Assembly: GCA_903895255.1 (NCBI GenBank) | Contig: CAITTG010000001.1 | Span: 21,799-85,798 of the forward strand | Direction: 5' to 3' | DNA: 64,000 nucleotides | Source: an uncultured Verrucomicrobia subdivision 3 bacterium | Lineage (GTDB): Bacteria > Verrucomicrobiota > Verrucomicrobiia > Limisphaerales > UBA11358 | In this document: positions 8,535-16,686 of the stretch, piece after piece | How the letters are laid out: the number at the start of each line of letters is the position of its first letter | How positions within the stretch are numbered: the stretch's first letter is position 1 | Made by a program: the position numbers and the translations under genes | Notes under the pieces: generated by a model | Told to the model about the DNA's origin: nothing | The model's database searches: none | Seen by the model: only the letters and a program-made list of their open reading frames with translations

Positions 8535-9186
8535 GTCCAGGATGAAATCTCTGGCCGATTGCCGCCTTTACACCTTCGTTGACACCGCCTATCTCGCGGG
8601 GCGCGACCCCGCGTTGCTCACCCGGCAATTGTGCGACGGCGGCTCCGATCTCATCCAGTTGCGCGCCAAAAATGCGCCGCTGGCCGAAGTTTGTCGGTTG
8701 GCCGAGGCCATCCTGCCGGTGACCCGGGCGGCGGGCGTGCGGTTGGTCATCAATGACCACTTGGAACTGGCCCGCGAACTGGGCGCGGAAATATGCCATC
8801 TGGGCCAGGAGGATTTCTTTGACGCCGGGCACCGCCATGTGAATGAATTGCGCCCGCCGGGTGGCACCCTGGAATTTGGCCTCTCCACTCACGCGCCCGA
8901 TCAGGCGCAAAATGCCCTGGCCGCCGGGGCGGATTATATTGCCATCGGCCCGGTTTATGCCACCGGCACAAAGCCCGCGGCCCGCCCCGTGACCTTGGAA
9001 TATGTGCGATGGGCGGCGGCGAACGTGACCGTTCCCTGGTTTGCCATTGGGGGGATCAACCTCGCTAATCTGGACGAGGTGCTGGCGGCAGGCGCCCGGC
9101 GCATCTGTGTGGTTTCGGCCATCTTAAACGCGCCGGATGTCGCCCAAGCCTGCCGGGAATTTGCGCGGCGGCTGGGTTCCGTTTAG
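8533..9186 (+). CDS. thiE: Thiamine-phosphate synthase
   Basis: A 217-residue TIM-barrel enzyme that joins the thiazole and pyrimidine phosphates to give thiamine phosphate. Family signatures are LIQLRAKNAPLAEV (early phosphate/pyrimidine loop), LVINDHLELARELGAEICHLGQEDF, DYIAIGPVYATGTKPAA and FAIGGINLANLDEVLAAGARRI. It starts 9 bases after the FAD oxidoreductase gene; an ATG at 8542 is an equally possible start. No other thiamine genes are in the window, and no TPP riboswitch is visible upstream. Its place after the PKS operon may be chance. Confidence 0.92.
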   Translation: MSRMKSLADCRLYTFVDTAYLAGRDPALLTRQLCDGGSDLIQLRAKNAPLAEVCRLAEAILPVTRAAGVRLVINDHLELARELGAEICHLGQEDFFDAGHRHVNELRPPGGTLEFGLSTHAPDQAQNALAAGADYIAIGPVYATGTKPAARPVTLEYVRWAAANVTVPWFAIGGINLANLDEVLAAGARRICVVSAILNAPDVAQACREFARRLGSV

Positions 9187-9267
9187 CCTGTGCGAAAGGG
9201 GGGAACCCTTGTCATCACAACGGAAATGTTTCAAAACTACCCGTTTCACTATTTCCTTCCTAACCAT

Positions 9268-9295
9268 TTGACAACTCATCAATTGATGATATAAT
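9268..9295 (+). promoter_or_regulatory. Near-consensus promoter with a perfect palindrome filling the spacer
   Basis: TTGACA (9268-9273) and TATAAT (9290-9295) are separated by 16 bp, and both hexamers are consensus. The spacer contains a perfect 14-bp palindrome, TCATCAATTGATGA (9276-9289), nested in a wider AACTCAT...ATGAGTT inverted repeat. A dimeric repressor bound there would block RNA polymerase directly. No recognisable protein gene follows within 400 bases. Confidence 0.6.
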
Positions 9296-9299
9296 GAGT

Positions 9300-9540
9300 T
9301 TGTGGCTGGGATCATCCGCTTTTATGCCACCTGGACGTTGCTGATCAATCATCACTCCAGGGCAGGCGCTTTGACATTGGCCCCGCAACGCGGGCGGCCC
9401 GCACACCGCCTCGGCTGTCCGCCGATGGCCGGTTGTCTAAACGGGAAACCAAATAACTATCTTGAAGATTCGCGAAGTTTTCGCCCGTCATCCGGCCCGG
9501 CCCGTCATGGCCTGTTAAATATATGCAAATAGTTATAAAT
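9300..9540 (+). ncRNA. Possible structured RNA downstream of the strong promoter
   Basis: The stretch after the consensus promoter has no convincing gene. It contains nested complementary blocks (GACATTGGCC with GGCCGGTTGTC, and CCCGC-AAC-GCGGG), so a folded transcript is possible. A 76-codon frame begins with GTG at 9302, exactly where transcription should start, but its composition is not protein-like. I do not recognise 6S, RNase P, SRP or tmRNA signatures. No clear terminator was found, so the 3' end is a guess. Confidence 0.25.
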
Positions 9541-9561
9541 GAGTAACTTATACTGTAAAAC

Positions 9562-9587
9562 TGTCAAATCTTGTCAAGCTGTGTCAA
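9562..9587 (+). repeat. Three TGTCAA hexamers phased at 10 bp upstream of argA
   Basis: TGTCAA occurs at 9562, 9572 and 9582, exactly one helical turn apart, with a related TGTAAA at 9554 and another TGTCAA at 9648. Direct repeats with this phasing are typical of tandem binding by OmpR/PhoB-type regulators. They lie about 130-150 bases before the argA start. Confidence 0.45.
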
Positions 9588-9713
9588 CGGTGCCCCGCCC
9601 GGTCTTCCGCTCGCTCAGGTATGCTTGGGAGACCGGCCATCAGCCGGTGTCAATTTGCCCGCGCCCATAATTCCCATTGATTTCGCCCCTAACGTCTTTA
9701 TGCTCGCCCGAAA

Positions 9714-10997
9714 GTGAAACCGACTGATCTGCGGGGCATCCTGCAATATATTCCGCGTTACCGTGAGAAAATCTTTATTCTCGCGATCGACGGCATTGTG
9801 GTGACCGATGAGAATTTCCCCAATCTGCTGCTGGACATCGCCGTCCTGCGCTCGCTGAACATCCGGGTGGTGCTGGTGCACGGGGCCTCCGCGCAAATTA
9901 AATCCCTGGCGGAGGAGCAGCAGGTTAAAGCCACCGATTTTGACGGCACGGGCATCACGGACGCGGCCACGCTCAAACTGGCCCTGACCGCCGCCAACCG
10001 GCTGACGCATGAAATTTTGGAAGGGCTCAGTGCCAACGATCTGCGGGCGGCCTCCACCAATGCCATTATTGCTCATCCGGTGGGTATTTTGCAGGGAGTG
10101 GACCATCAGTTCACCGGCAAAGTGGAACGGGTGGATGTGGAGTTCCTGCAAAAGCTGATGGATAATGGCGTCGTACCGGTCCTGCCACCACTCGGGTTTG
10201 ACGGGGATGGCCGGACGTACCGGGTGAATTCCGACGGCGTGGCCGTGGCCGTCGCTGATGCGCTCAAGGCCACCAAGTTGATGTTTATTACGTCGCAGGA
10301 TGGCATCCAAGTGCGGGACGTGGTCATCCGGCAAATGCCCCTGGCGGATTTGGAATCAGTCCTGGCCATGCAAAAGGCGGATGTTCATCCCGCGCTGTTG
10401 TCCAAGGCCACGCACGCGGTGGCGGCCTGCAAGGCCGGGGTGCCGCGGGTGCATGTCATCAATGGTTGTGTGAATGAGGGGCTGCTGGCCGAGGTATTTA
10501 CCAATGAGGGCATCGGCACGCTCATTTACGCCAATGAATTCCAGCAGATTCGGCGGGCGATGAAAAAGGACATTCGGAGCATTCTCAATCTGACCAAAAC
10601 TGGCATGGACAGCGATGAACTGGTAAAACGTTCACATGTGGCGATCGAGAAGCAACTGGCGGATTATCATATATTTGAAATTGATAAAAATCCCGTGGCT
10701 TGCGTGGCTTTGCATGTGTACCCGGAGCAAAAAAAGGGGGAGCTGGCGTTTTTGTATGTGAGCGGGTCGCATGAAAACCAGGGAATTGGTCGAAAATTGA
10801 TACAATTTGTGGAAAACAAGGCCCGGGAAATGGGGCTGGTGGAGCTGATTACGCTGTCCACGCAGGCGTTTACGTATTTTCAGTCCAAGGGCGGGTTTAG
10901 CGAGGGCACACCGGATGACCTGCCGCCGGCGCGGCGGGAGAAGTACGAGCAGAGCGGGCGAAAATCCAAGGTGTTGGTCAAGAAGTTAATCAAATGA
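9714..10997 (+). CDS. argA: Amino-acid N-acetyltransferase (N-acetylglutamate synthase)
   Basis: A 427-residue protein with an N-terminal amino-acid-kinase domain (about 1-290; arginine-sensing in relatives) and a C-terminal GNAT acetyltransferase domain (about 295-427, with FLYVSGSHENQGIGRKL as the acetyl-CoA loop). It makes N-acetylglutamate, the first step of arginine synthesis. This is the classical ArgA architecture. The start is the GTG at 9714. The other arginine genes of the window are a separate cluster at 43-47 kb. Confidence 0.92.
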   Translation: MKPTDLRGILQYIPRYREKIFILAIDGIVVTDENFPNLLLDIAVLRSLNIRVVLVHGASAQIKSLAEEQQVKATDFDGTGITDAATLKLALTAANRLTHEILEGLSANDLRAASTNAIIAHPVGILQGVDHQFTGKVERVDVEFLQKLMDNGVVPVLPPLGFDGDGRTYRVNSDGVAVAVADALKATKLMFITSQDGIQVRDVVIRQMPLADLESVLAMQKADVHPALLSKATHAVAACKAGVPRVHVINGCVNEGLLAEVFTNEGIGTLIYANEFQQIRRAMKKDIRSILNLTKTGMDSDELVKRSHVAIEKQLADYHIFEIDKNPVACVALHVYPEQKKGELAFLYVSGSHENQGIGRKLIQFVENKAREMGLVELITLSTQAFTYFQSKGGFSEGTPDDLPPARREKYEQSGRKSKVLVKKLIK

Positions 10998-11006
10998 TTT
11001 GACCGG

Positions 11007-11636
11007 ATGCGGGAAAGATTCATAGTAATGGCGGTGTGCCTGCTGATTGGCGCAGCACCGGGTTGTGTCAGCCATCGCTCTCTGAATCAGATGAAATCAA
11101 CGATTAAATTTCCGGAAAAACCGCCTGAGAATTTTCTGCGGGCCTGTGAACGGCTGAAGCTCACCCCGACGCATTACGTGCTCGTCGTCCAAATTTCGAC
11201 GCAAACGGCCGCGCTGTATGCGGAGGGGAAGTATGACAGCCAGTACCGCTGCTCGACCTCGCGTTATGGCATTGGGCAGACGGAGGGTTCCAATTGCACG
11301 CCGCTGGGCTTGCACCAGGTCCTGGAAAAAATTGGCGCGGGTGAGCCGGCGGGCACGGTCTTTCAATCGCGCGAGGTGGTGGGCCATACTTCCGATCCCC
11401 GGTTTGCCGACGCCAAAATCACCACTCGCATCCTGTGGCTGGACGGTCTGGATCCGGGATTCAACCGGGGTGGCACGGTGGACAGCCACTCGCGCTATAT
11501 TTACATCCATGGCACGGGCGATCAAAAGAGCATCGGCCAGCCGGCCAGTTGTGGTTGCACCCATTTGGCGGATCCGGATTTGATCAAGCTGTTTGATTTG
11601 CTGCCTTCGGGCACGATGGTGTGGATTGAGCGTTGA
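11007..11636 (+). CDS. L,D-transpeptidase (YkuD family), probable exported/lipid-anchored protein
   Basis: A 209-residue protein. A short hydrophobic N-terminus ends at Cys20 (AAPGC, a weak lipobox), so it is exported and perhaps lipid-anchored. The C-terminal half is a YkuD domain: the conserved His lies in YIHGTGD and the catalytic Cys is Cys184 in the SCGCTHL segment. The usual motif is S-x-G-C-(I/V)-R, and here the Arg position is His. Such enzymes make 3-3 cross-links in peptidoglycan or attach proteins to it. The gene starts 9 bases after argA and could be cotranscribed with it. Confidence 0.85.
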   Translation: MRERFIVMAVCLLIGAAPGCVSHRSLNQMKSTIKFPEKPPENFLRACERLKLTPTHYVLVVQISTQTAALYAEGKYDSQYRCSTSRYGIGQTEGSNCTPLGLHQVLEKIGAGEPAGTVFQSREVVGHTSDPRFADAKITTRILWLDGLDPGFNRGGTVDSHSRYIYIHGTGDQKSIGQPASCGCTHLADPDLIKLFDLLPSGTMVWIER

Positions 11637-11689
11637 ACGCGCGCGATGGCGCTTGAAGTTATGCCGTTCCGGATTATGATTGGTTGGTG

Positions 11690-12067
11690 ATGCAACGGAT
11701 TGGCAACCTGCTCCTGATCGTGGCGCTGCTGGCGGCCACGGGCGGGCATTTTGCGTTGCTACAGTCCATCGCGTGGACCTCGATGCTGGCGGAGCACCTG
11801 CAGGCCGAGTCATTTTCCCAGGCCGTGACGCGGACGTTTGATGGCCGGCATCCCTGCAAATTGTGCTGCGCGATTGCCGCCGCCAAAAAATCCGAAAAGA
11901 AGACGGAGTTCCCCCTTGCCACCCAGAAAATTGAGTTTCCGCCGCTGGCGCCCGGGTTGGTGCTCTATGCCCCGGCGGCTTACCAATTATTAGCTTCCCG
12001 CAGTGCCTTTGCTGACTCTGTCTGCGTGACCCCGCCCACCCCGCCGCCACGTTCCCCGGCGGCCTGA
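11690..12067 (+). CDS. Small exported protein with a His-Pro-Cys-x-x-Cys-Cys motif
   Basis: A 125-residue protein with an N-terminal hydrophobic helix (about residues 5-25), then a DGRHPCKLCCAIA motif in mid-protein, a Lys-rich stretch and a Pro-rich C-terminus. Small proteins with a D-G-x-x-P-C-x-x-C-x-A-I motif of the DUF2946-like type are often found beside metal (copper) handling or outer-membrane transport genes. Here the next gene codes for an outer-membrane barrel. The ATG at 11690 is preferred over upstream in-frame TTG and GTG codons. Function unknown; metal binding by the Cys cluster is inference. Confidence 0.55.
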   Translation: MQRIGNLLLIVALLAATGGHFALLQSIAWTSMLAEHLQAESFSQAVTRTFDGRHPCKLCCAIAAAKKSEKKTEFPLATQKIEFPPLAPGLVLYAPAAYQLLASRSAFADSVCVTPPTPPPRSPAA

Positions 12068-12177
12068 ACTTCCATTGTTGTTGGTTTAAAAAACCGCGCT
12101 TTTAGGCGTGGTAATTGTTGTTTCCTTTAACCCGGGTCGCGGTGTGTGCTGTCGGCCCGCAATTTTACCTTTTAATT

Positions 12178-13125
12178 ATGAAGTTTTTGAACAGAAACTA
12201 TGTGGCGGTCATGTCAGTGGTGGGTGGGGCGATGCTGCCCAGCGTGAGCTGGGCCTGCGCGTGCGGGTGCGGTGTGTTTGATGTGGGCGGCAGTTCGATG
12301 TTTCCCTCGGGGGCCGGCGGGATGGCCTTTGTGCAATACGATTATCAGGATCAGGACCGCAACTGGAATGGCACCTCGCAGGCACCATCCGAGAATAATC
12401 CGGACAAGCAAATCCAGACGGATTTCATCACCACCGGCGTGCAGTACATGTTTAACCGGAGCTGGGGGTTTAGCGCGGAACTGCCGTATGCCTACCGGTC
12501 CTTTAAAACGACCAGCTCGGCACCGGGCAATCCAATCACGACGATTAACTGGGCCGCGCCGGGGGATATGCGGGTGCATGCCCTCTACACCGGGTTTCGG
12601 CCGGACATGTCCATCGGCTTGGATTTCGGGTTGAAGCTGCCGACGGGTGATTTCGATCACCAAAACGAATGGCATGACGTGGACCGGGACAGTCAGATCG
12701 GCACGGGGAGCACGGACTTGCTTTTGGGCGGGTTTTACCGGGGCAATCTAACGAGCGATGCCCGGTGGGATTGGTACGCGCAGACCGAACTGGACGCGCC
12801 CTTTTTGCAGCAGGACAACTACCTGCCGGGCGTCGAGGTGGATACGGCTGCCGGCATTGATTACAAGGGCTGGGTGCTGGGGCGGACGCATGTTTCGCCA
12901 CTGGCCCAAGTCATCTTTTCCGAGCGGACGAGTGATTCCGGGGCGAATGCGGCCAGTCCGGTGGCCTCCGGATACCAGCGGCTCATGTTATCACCGGGTA
13001 TTGAGTTTCATATTCATCCGGTGACCATTTATGCGGATGTGGAGGTGCCGGTCTGGCAGAACTTTACCGGCGACCAGTTGGCGGCGGACATCCTCTACAA
13101 GCTGAGTGTGAGTGTGCATTTCTAA
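12178..13125 (+). CDS. Outer-membrane beta-barrel protein
   Basis: A 315-residue protein with a signal peptide (residues 1-24 of the chosen start, ending near SVSWA). Right after the cleavage site it has a Cys-rich CACGCGVFDVGG motif, followed by alternating hydrophobic/polar strands with aromatic girdles and a C-terminal Phe (SVSVHF), typical of an outer-membrane barrel. The three Cys just after cleavage may bind metal or a cofactor. It follows the small Cys-motif protein with about 110 bases between. The ATG at 12178 gives the signal peptide and is preferred to an upstream TTG. The substrate is unknown. Confidence 0.7.
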   Translation: MKFLNRNYVAVMSVVGGAMLPSVSWACACGCGVFDVGGSSMFPSGAGGMAFVQYDYQDQDRNWNGTSQAPSENNPDKQIQTDFITTGVQYMFNRSWGFSAELPYAYRSFKTTSSAPGNPITTINWAAPGDMRVHALYTGFRPDMSIGLDFGLKLPTGDFDHQNEWHDVDRDSQIGTGSTDLLLGGFYRGNLTSDARWDWYAQTELDAPFLQQDNYLPGVEVDTAAGIDYKGWVLGRTHVSPLAQVIFSERTSDSGANAASPVASGYQRLMLSPGIEFHIHPVTIYADVEVPVWQNFTGDQLAADILYKLSVSVHF

Positions 13126-13184
13126 AAAGCGGGCGGAGAGCTGGACGGATCAACCCCAGGGGAAAATCCGGCGCCGGGCGGAGA

Positions 13185-13205
13185 GTGGGGACAAGCTGTC
13201 CCCAC
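13185..13205. repeat. Perfect GC hairpin in the intergenic region before proA
   Basis: GTGGGGACA and TGTCCCCAC form a 9-bp perfect stem around AGC. There is no T-run, so it is not an ordinary terminator. A similar hairpin type lies at 19571-19589, which points to a dispersed intergenic element. Confidence 0.5.
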
Positions 13206-13331
13206 CCCGCTGCCCCGGATGGATGGGGTTTTGCTCAAGGTGACACGCTGCCGAGATGCCGCCACGAATCGAGCAACCGCGCGGTCATTTCCCGGCTTTC
13301 CTCCGGGCGATAATGGGGTATCTTGTGGGTC

Positions 13332-14618
13332 ATGACTTTATTGGAACAGATGACGGAACTGGGCCGGCAGGCCCGGGTGGCGTCGCGCGCGCTGGGTCAA
13401 TTGACAACGGCGCAGAAGAACGCCTGTCTGATCAAGATGGCCGAGGCGTTGGAATCGCCGGCGGCGCTGGAGGCCATTCAGGCGGCCAACGGGCTGGACA
13501 TGGCGGCCGGGGCGGCGGGTGGACTTTCCAGCGCGATGCTGGACCGGCTTAAGCTGGATCCCCAGCGGATTACCGGGATGGCGAAGGGGTTACGCGAAGT
13601 GGCCGCGCTGCCGGATCCGGTGGGCCGGGTGCTGGACGAGCGGGTGCGGCCAAACGGGTTGCGTTTGCGCAAGCTATCCACGCCCATCGGGGTGGTGGTG
13701 ATTATTTATGAGTCCCGGCCGAACGTCACGGCCGACGCCGCCAGCCTGTGTTTCAAGTCTGGCAACGCCACGATTTTACGGGGCGGCAAAGAGGCGCTAA
13801 ACTCCAACCGGGTGATTGGTGAGTTGCTGGTCAAAGTGGTGGAGGCGGAAACCGGGGTGAAGCATGCGATTCAGGTGGTGCCCACCACGGATCGGGAGGC
13901 CATTCCCGTGCTGTTGTCGCTGACGCAGTATATTGACCTGTGCATGCCGCGCGGGGGCGAGAGCCTCATCCGGGCGGTGGCGGAGTGCAGCAAGGTGCCG
14001 GTGATCAAGCATTACAAGGGAGTGTGCCACGTGTATGTGGATGCGGCGGCGGATTTGGCCATGGCGGAGAATATTGCATTGAATGCGAAGATTCAGCGGC
14101 CCGGGGTGTGCAATGCGATGGAGACACTGCTCGTAAACCGGGCGGTGGCCGAAACGTTTCTGCCGGCTCTCGCGGGCAAACTGGCCGTCAAACAGGTGGA
14201 GTTGCGGGCGGATGACGCCAGTCTGGCCATCCTGAATTCACGGCTGGCACCGCAGACGCTGCCGCTGAAAGCCGTATCCGACCAGGACTATTTCACGGAG
14301 TACAACGATTACATTTTGAACGTGCGGTTGGTGGACGATGTGAACGGGGCGATTGCGCACATCAACCATTACGGTTCGGCCCACTCGGACAGCATTGTGA
14401 CGAACGATGAAGCCCGGGCGAGGCAGTTCCTGGCCCAAGTGGATTCCGCGACGGTTTATTGGAATGCCTCGACGCGGTTCACGGATGGCGGTGAATTTGG
14501 GATGGGGGCGGAAATCGGCATCAGCACGGACAAGATCGGTGCGCGCGGCCCGATGGGGCTGGAGGAGCTGACCACTTATAAATGGCAGGGGTTTGGGAGC
14601 GGGCAGGTGCGGGGGTGA
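13332..14618 (+). CDS. proA: Glutamate-5-semialdehyde dehydrogenase (gamma-glutamyl phosphate reductase)
   Basis: A 428-residue aldehyde-dehydrogenase-superfamily enzyme that reduces gamma-glutamyl phosphate with NADPH in proline synthesis. Family markers are IGVVVIIYESRPNVTADAASL, the GKEALNSNR region, MPRGGESLIRAV, the active-site Cys in HYKGVCHVYVD (about residue 232) and FTDGGEFGMGAEIGIST near the C-terminus. The ATG at 13332 is chosen over an in-frame TTG 9 bases upstream. No proB is nearby. Confidence 0.94.
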   Translation: MTLLEQMTELGRQARVASRALGQLTTAQKNACLIKMAEALESPAALEAIQAANGLDMAAGAAGGLSSAMLDRLKLDPQRITGMAKGLREVAALPDPVGRVLDERVRPNGLRLRKLSTPIGVVVIIYESRPNVTADAASLCFKSGNATILRGGKEALNSNRVIGELLVKVVEAETGVKHAIQVVPTTDREAIPVLLSLTQYIDLCMPRGGESLIRAVAECSKVPVIKHYKGVCHVYVDAAADLAMAENIALNAKIQRPGVCNAMETLLVNRAVAETFLPALAGKLAVKQVELRADDASLAILNSRLAPQTLPLKAVSDQDYFTEYNDYILNVRLVDDVNGAIAHINHYGSAHSDSIVTNDEARARQFLAQVDSATVYWNASTRFTDGGEFGMGAEIGISTDKIGARGPMGLEELTTYKWQGFGSGQVRG

Positions 14619-14684
14619 TGGGGTTGGCCCAGCCTGATTATCGCTTTCCATTCGGTGGTTTTGCGCTAACTTGTTTTCACGAAC

Positions 14685-15251
14685 ATGATTCTGGTTTTGG
14701 ACAATTACGATTCGTTCACCTACAACCTGGTGCAATATCTGGGGGAGCTGGGGGTGGAGATGCAGGTGCGGCGCAATGACGAGATTTCGCTGGCGGCGAT
14801 TGCTGATTTGAAGCCGGAGCGCATTCTGGTCTCGCCGGGTCCCTGCTCGCCGCGCGAATCCGGTTTGTCCAATGAGGTCATCCGGCAGTTTGGCCAGCGC
14901 ATTCCGGTGTTTGGCGTGTGCCTGGGGCACCAATGCATTGGCCACACCTTCGGGGCCGAGGTGGTGGTGAACTACCGCATGATGCACGGCAAGACTTCGC
15001 CAATCAAACACAACGGCAAGGACCTGTTCGAAGGCATGCCCAATCCTTTTCTCGCCACCCGCTACCATTCGCTGGTGATCAAACGCGATACCATCCCGGA
15101 CTGTCTGGAAATCACGGCGGAAACGGAGGAAGGCGAGATCATGGGGGTGCGGCACAAGGAACTGCCCATCTGGGGGGTGCAATTTCATCCGGAAAGCATT
15201 CTGACCGAGCATGGCCGGCAGATTTTGAAAAATTTTCTGAAGTTGAAGTGA
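14685..15251 (+). CDS. trpG: Anthranilate / aminodeoxychorismate synthase glutamine amidotransferase subunit
   Basis: A 188-residue class I glutamine amidotransferase that supplies ammonia for anthranilate (tryptophan) or aminodeoxychorismate (folate) synthesis. Cys79 in FGVCLGHQ is the nucleophile; His168 and Glu170 in VQFHPES complete the triad; [15 protein letters not shown] is the family N-terminus. The sequence does not decide between TrpG and PabA, and the synthase (TrpE/PabB) partner is not in the window. A small hairpin (TGACGGC...GCCGTCA, 15249-15274) covers the stop codon but has no T-run. Confidence 0.9.
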   Translation: MILVLDNYDSFTYNLVQYLGELGVEMQVRRNDEISLAAIADLKPERILVSPGPCSPRESGLSNEVIRQFGQRIPVFGVCLGHQCIGHTFGAEVVVNYRMMHGKTSPIKHNGKDLFEGMPNPFLATRYHSLVIKRDTIPDCLEITAETEEGEIMGVRHKELPIWGVQFHPESILTEHGRQILKNFLKLK

Positions 15252-15300
15252 CGGCGGAATCCCGCTTGCCGTCAAACCCCCAGGCTGCTTTCCTTTCGTC

Positions 15301-15783
15301 ATGAGCCGGCCCTATGAGGAATTGTTAAATGGCCAGAAAGTCTTGCGCGACGCGCCCGGTGTCCGCCATGAACTGGTTTGCGACCGTCTGCACCGGCTGC
15401 TGGTGGCGAGCGTCACGGATGTGGCGGGCATCCACCTGCCGGCGCCCCGCACCACCCTCCACTTGGCCCCCCACGTTCAGGTCTGTCCGGATCTGGCGTT
15501 GATCCACCCGGCGACGGGGGCGATTTTTCTGGTGGTTGAGGTTGTCAGCCGGGACGATCACCGGCCGGATACCGTTACCAAAAAGGACATTTACGATTCG
15601 TTCAAGGTGCCGCGGCTGTGGATGGTGGACCCGCGTTATGACAATGTGGAGGTGTATCACCAATCGGATTTTGGGCTGCGCCTGCACGCCATCCTGGCGG
15701 GCCGGGAAGTGCTGGCGGAGAAATTAATTCCGGAATTTGCCGTGACGATCACGGAGTTGTTTGCGGGCACACTGCCAAAGTAA
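15301..15783 (+). CDS. Uma2-type (DUF820) restriction-endonuclease-fold protein
   Basis: A 160-residue protein with the pattern of the Uma2 family, a PD-(D/E)XK nuclease fold: PDLALIHP, then LVVEVVSRDD and a Lys-rich KKDIYDSFKVPRLWMVDPR segment, with Glu and Lys at the expected catalytic positions. These proteins are very abundant in cyanobacteria and some other phyla, and their biological role is unclear. Single copy, 49 bases after trpG, no partner gene visible. Confidence 0.75.
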   Translation: MSRPYEELLNGQKVLRDAPGVRHELVCDRLHRLLVASVTDVAGIHLPAPRTTLHLAPHVQVCPDLALIHPATGAIFLVVEVVSRDDHRPDTVTKKDIYDSFKVPRLWMVDPRYDNVEVYHQSDFGLRLHAILAGREVLAEKLIPEFAVTITELFAGTLPK

Positions 15784-15796
15784 CGCCTCAAAAAAG

Positions 15797-16561
15797 TTAG
15801 CGGCTGGTCAGGTGGCGCCGGTTGAACCCCACCAGGTCTTCATATTTGACACCGGTGCCGCCGAAAATATCCAAGGCGGAGCCAATCGTCAGATCGATGC
15901 GGCCCTGACCGAGTCGAGTGACCTCCGTCAAGTCTTCCAAGGATTTGGCGCCGCCGGCATAAGTGGTGGGAATGGGGGTCCAGGCGCCCAGTTTCTCCAC
16001 GAGTTCCCGGTCAATCCCCTGACACAGGCCCTCCACATCCACCGCGTGAATGAGGAACTCCGCGCAGTATTGGGAAAAGGTTTGCAGGGTCGCGGCGGTG
16101 ACGGTCAGGTCGGTGAATTTTTGCCAGCGGTCGGTGACCACAAAATAATCATCCCCGCGCCGGCGGCAGCTGAGGTCCAAAACGAGGCGGGCGGGGCCAA
16201 CCAAGCGGCTCAGTTCGGCCAGCCGGTCCCAGTCCACCCGCCCCTCGCGAAAGACCCAACTGGTGACGATGACATGCGAGGCACCGGCGGCGAGCCAGTC
16301 CAGAGCGTTGACGGCATTGATGCCCCCGCCAATGTGCAGTCCGCCCGGGTAAGCTGCCAAGGCGGCGCGGGCGGCGGACTCATTGCCGGGTCCCAGCATG
16401 ATGACATGGCCACCGGCCAGTGCATCCCGACGGTAGAGATCGGCATACCATGCGGCGGGGCGTTCGGAAACGAAATTGGTGCGCAGGCCACTCTCGCCGA
16501 GCGTGCCGCCGACGATTTGTTTTACCTGGCCTTCATGCAGGTCGATACACGGACGGAACAT
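15797..16561 (-). CDS. hisA: Phosphoribosylformimino-AICAR-phosphate isomerase, eukaryote-type HisA
   Basis: A 254-residue TIM-barrel isomerase of histidine synthesis. The N-terminus FRPCIDLHEGQVKQIVG, the GGHVIMLG and YPGGLHIGGGIN segments, RLVLDLSCR, FVVTDRWQKFTD and GSALDIFGG match the plant/yeast HIS6 type much more than the usual bacterial HisA, which begins with an IPAIDLKDG-like motif. The fold and reaction are the same. The gene is convergent with the Uma2 gene. The close similarity to the eukaryotic form is noted as a finding. Confidence 0.9.
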   Translation of the reverse strand: MFRPCIDLHEGQVKQIVGGTLGESGLRTNFVSERPAAWYADLYRRDALAGGHVIMLGPGNESAARAALAAYPGGLHIGGGINAVNALDWLAAGASHVIVTSWVFREGRVDWDRLAELSRLVGPARLVLDLSCRRRGDDYFVVTDRWQKFTDLTVTAATLQTFSQYCAEFLIHAVDVEGLCQGIDRELVEKLGAWTPIPTTYAGGAKSLEDLTEVTRLGQGRIDLTIGSALDIFGGTGVKYEDLVGFNRRHLTSR

Positions 16562-16639
16562 GCGGAGAGGCTAATCGCTGTGCGAAGTTGAGCAAAGGAG
16601 AAAACGGGGGCGCAGCAGCCAGAAAGCTGCAAGCACCAA

Positions 16640-16685
16640 CCTACAAGCTCCAGAGAAACTTCAAGTTCCCAACTCTAAACGAGGT
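16640..16685. repeat. AT-rich dispersed repeat (CTTCAAGTTCC type)
   Basis: A short intergenic run of CAAGCTCCAGAGAAACTTCAAGTTCC-like words. Related words occur at 30930-30985 and 47280-47408, always beside a gene end, so it is probably one dispersed repeat family. Confidence 0.4.
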
Positions 16686-16686
16686 T

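Noticed and set aside
9302..9532. 76-codon frame starting with GTG after the strong promoter
   Set aside because: Starts at the expected transcription start, but the composition is not protein-like; kept only as an alternative in the ncRNA entry.
15249..15274. Terminator at the trpG stop codon
   Set aside because: The stem is short and there is no T-run after it.
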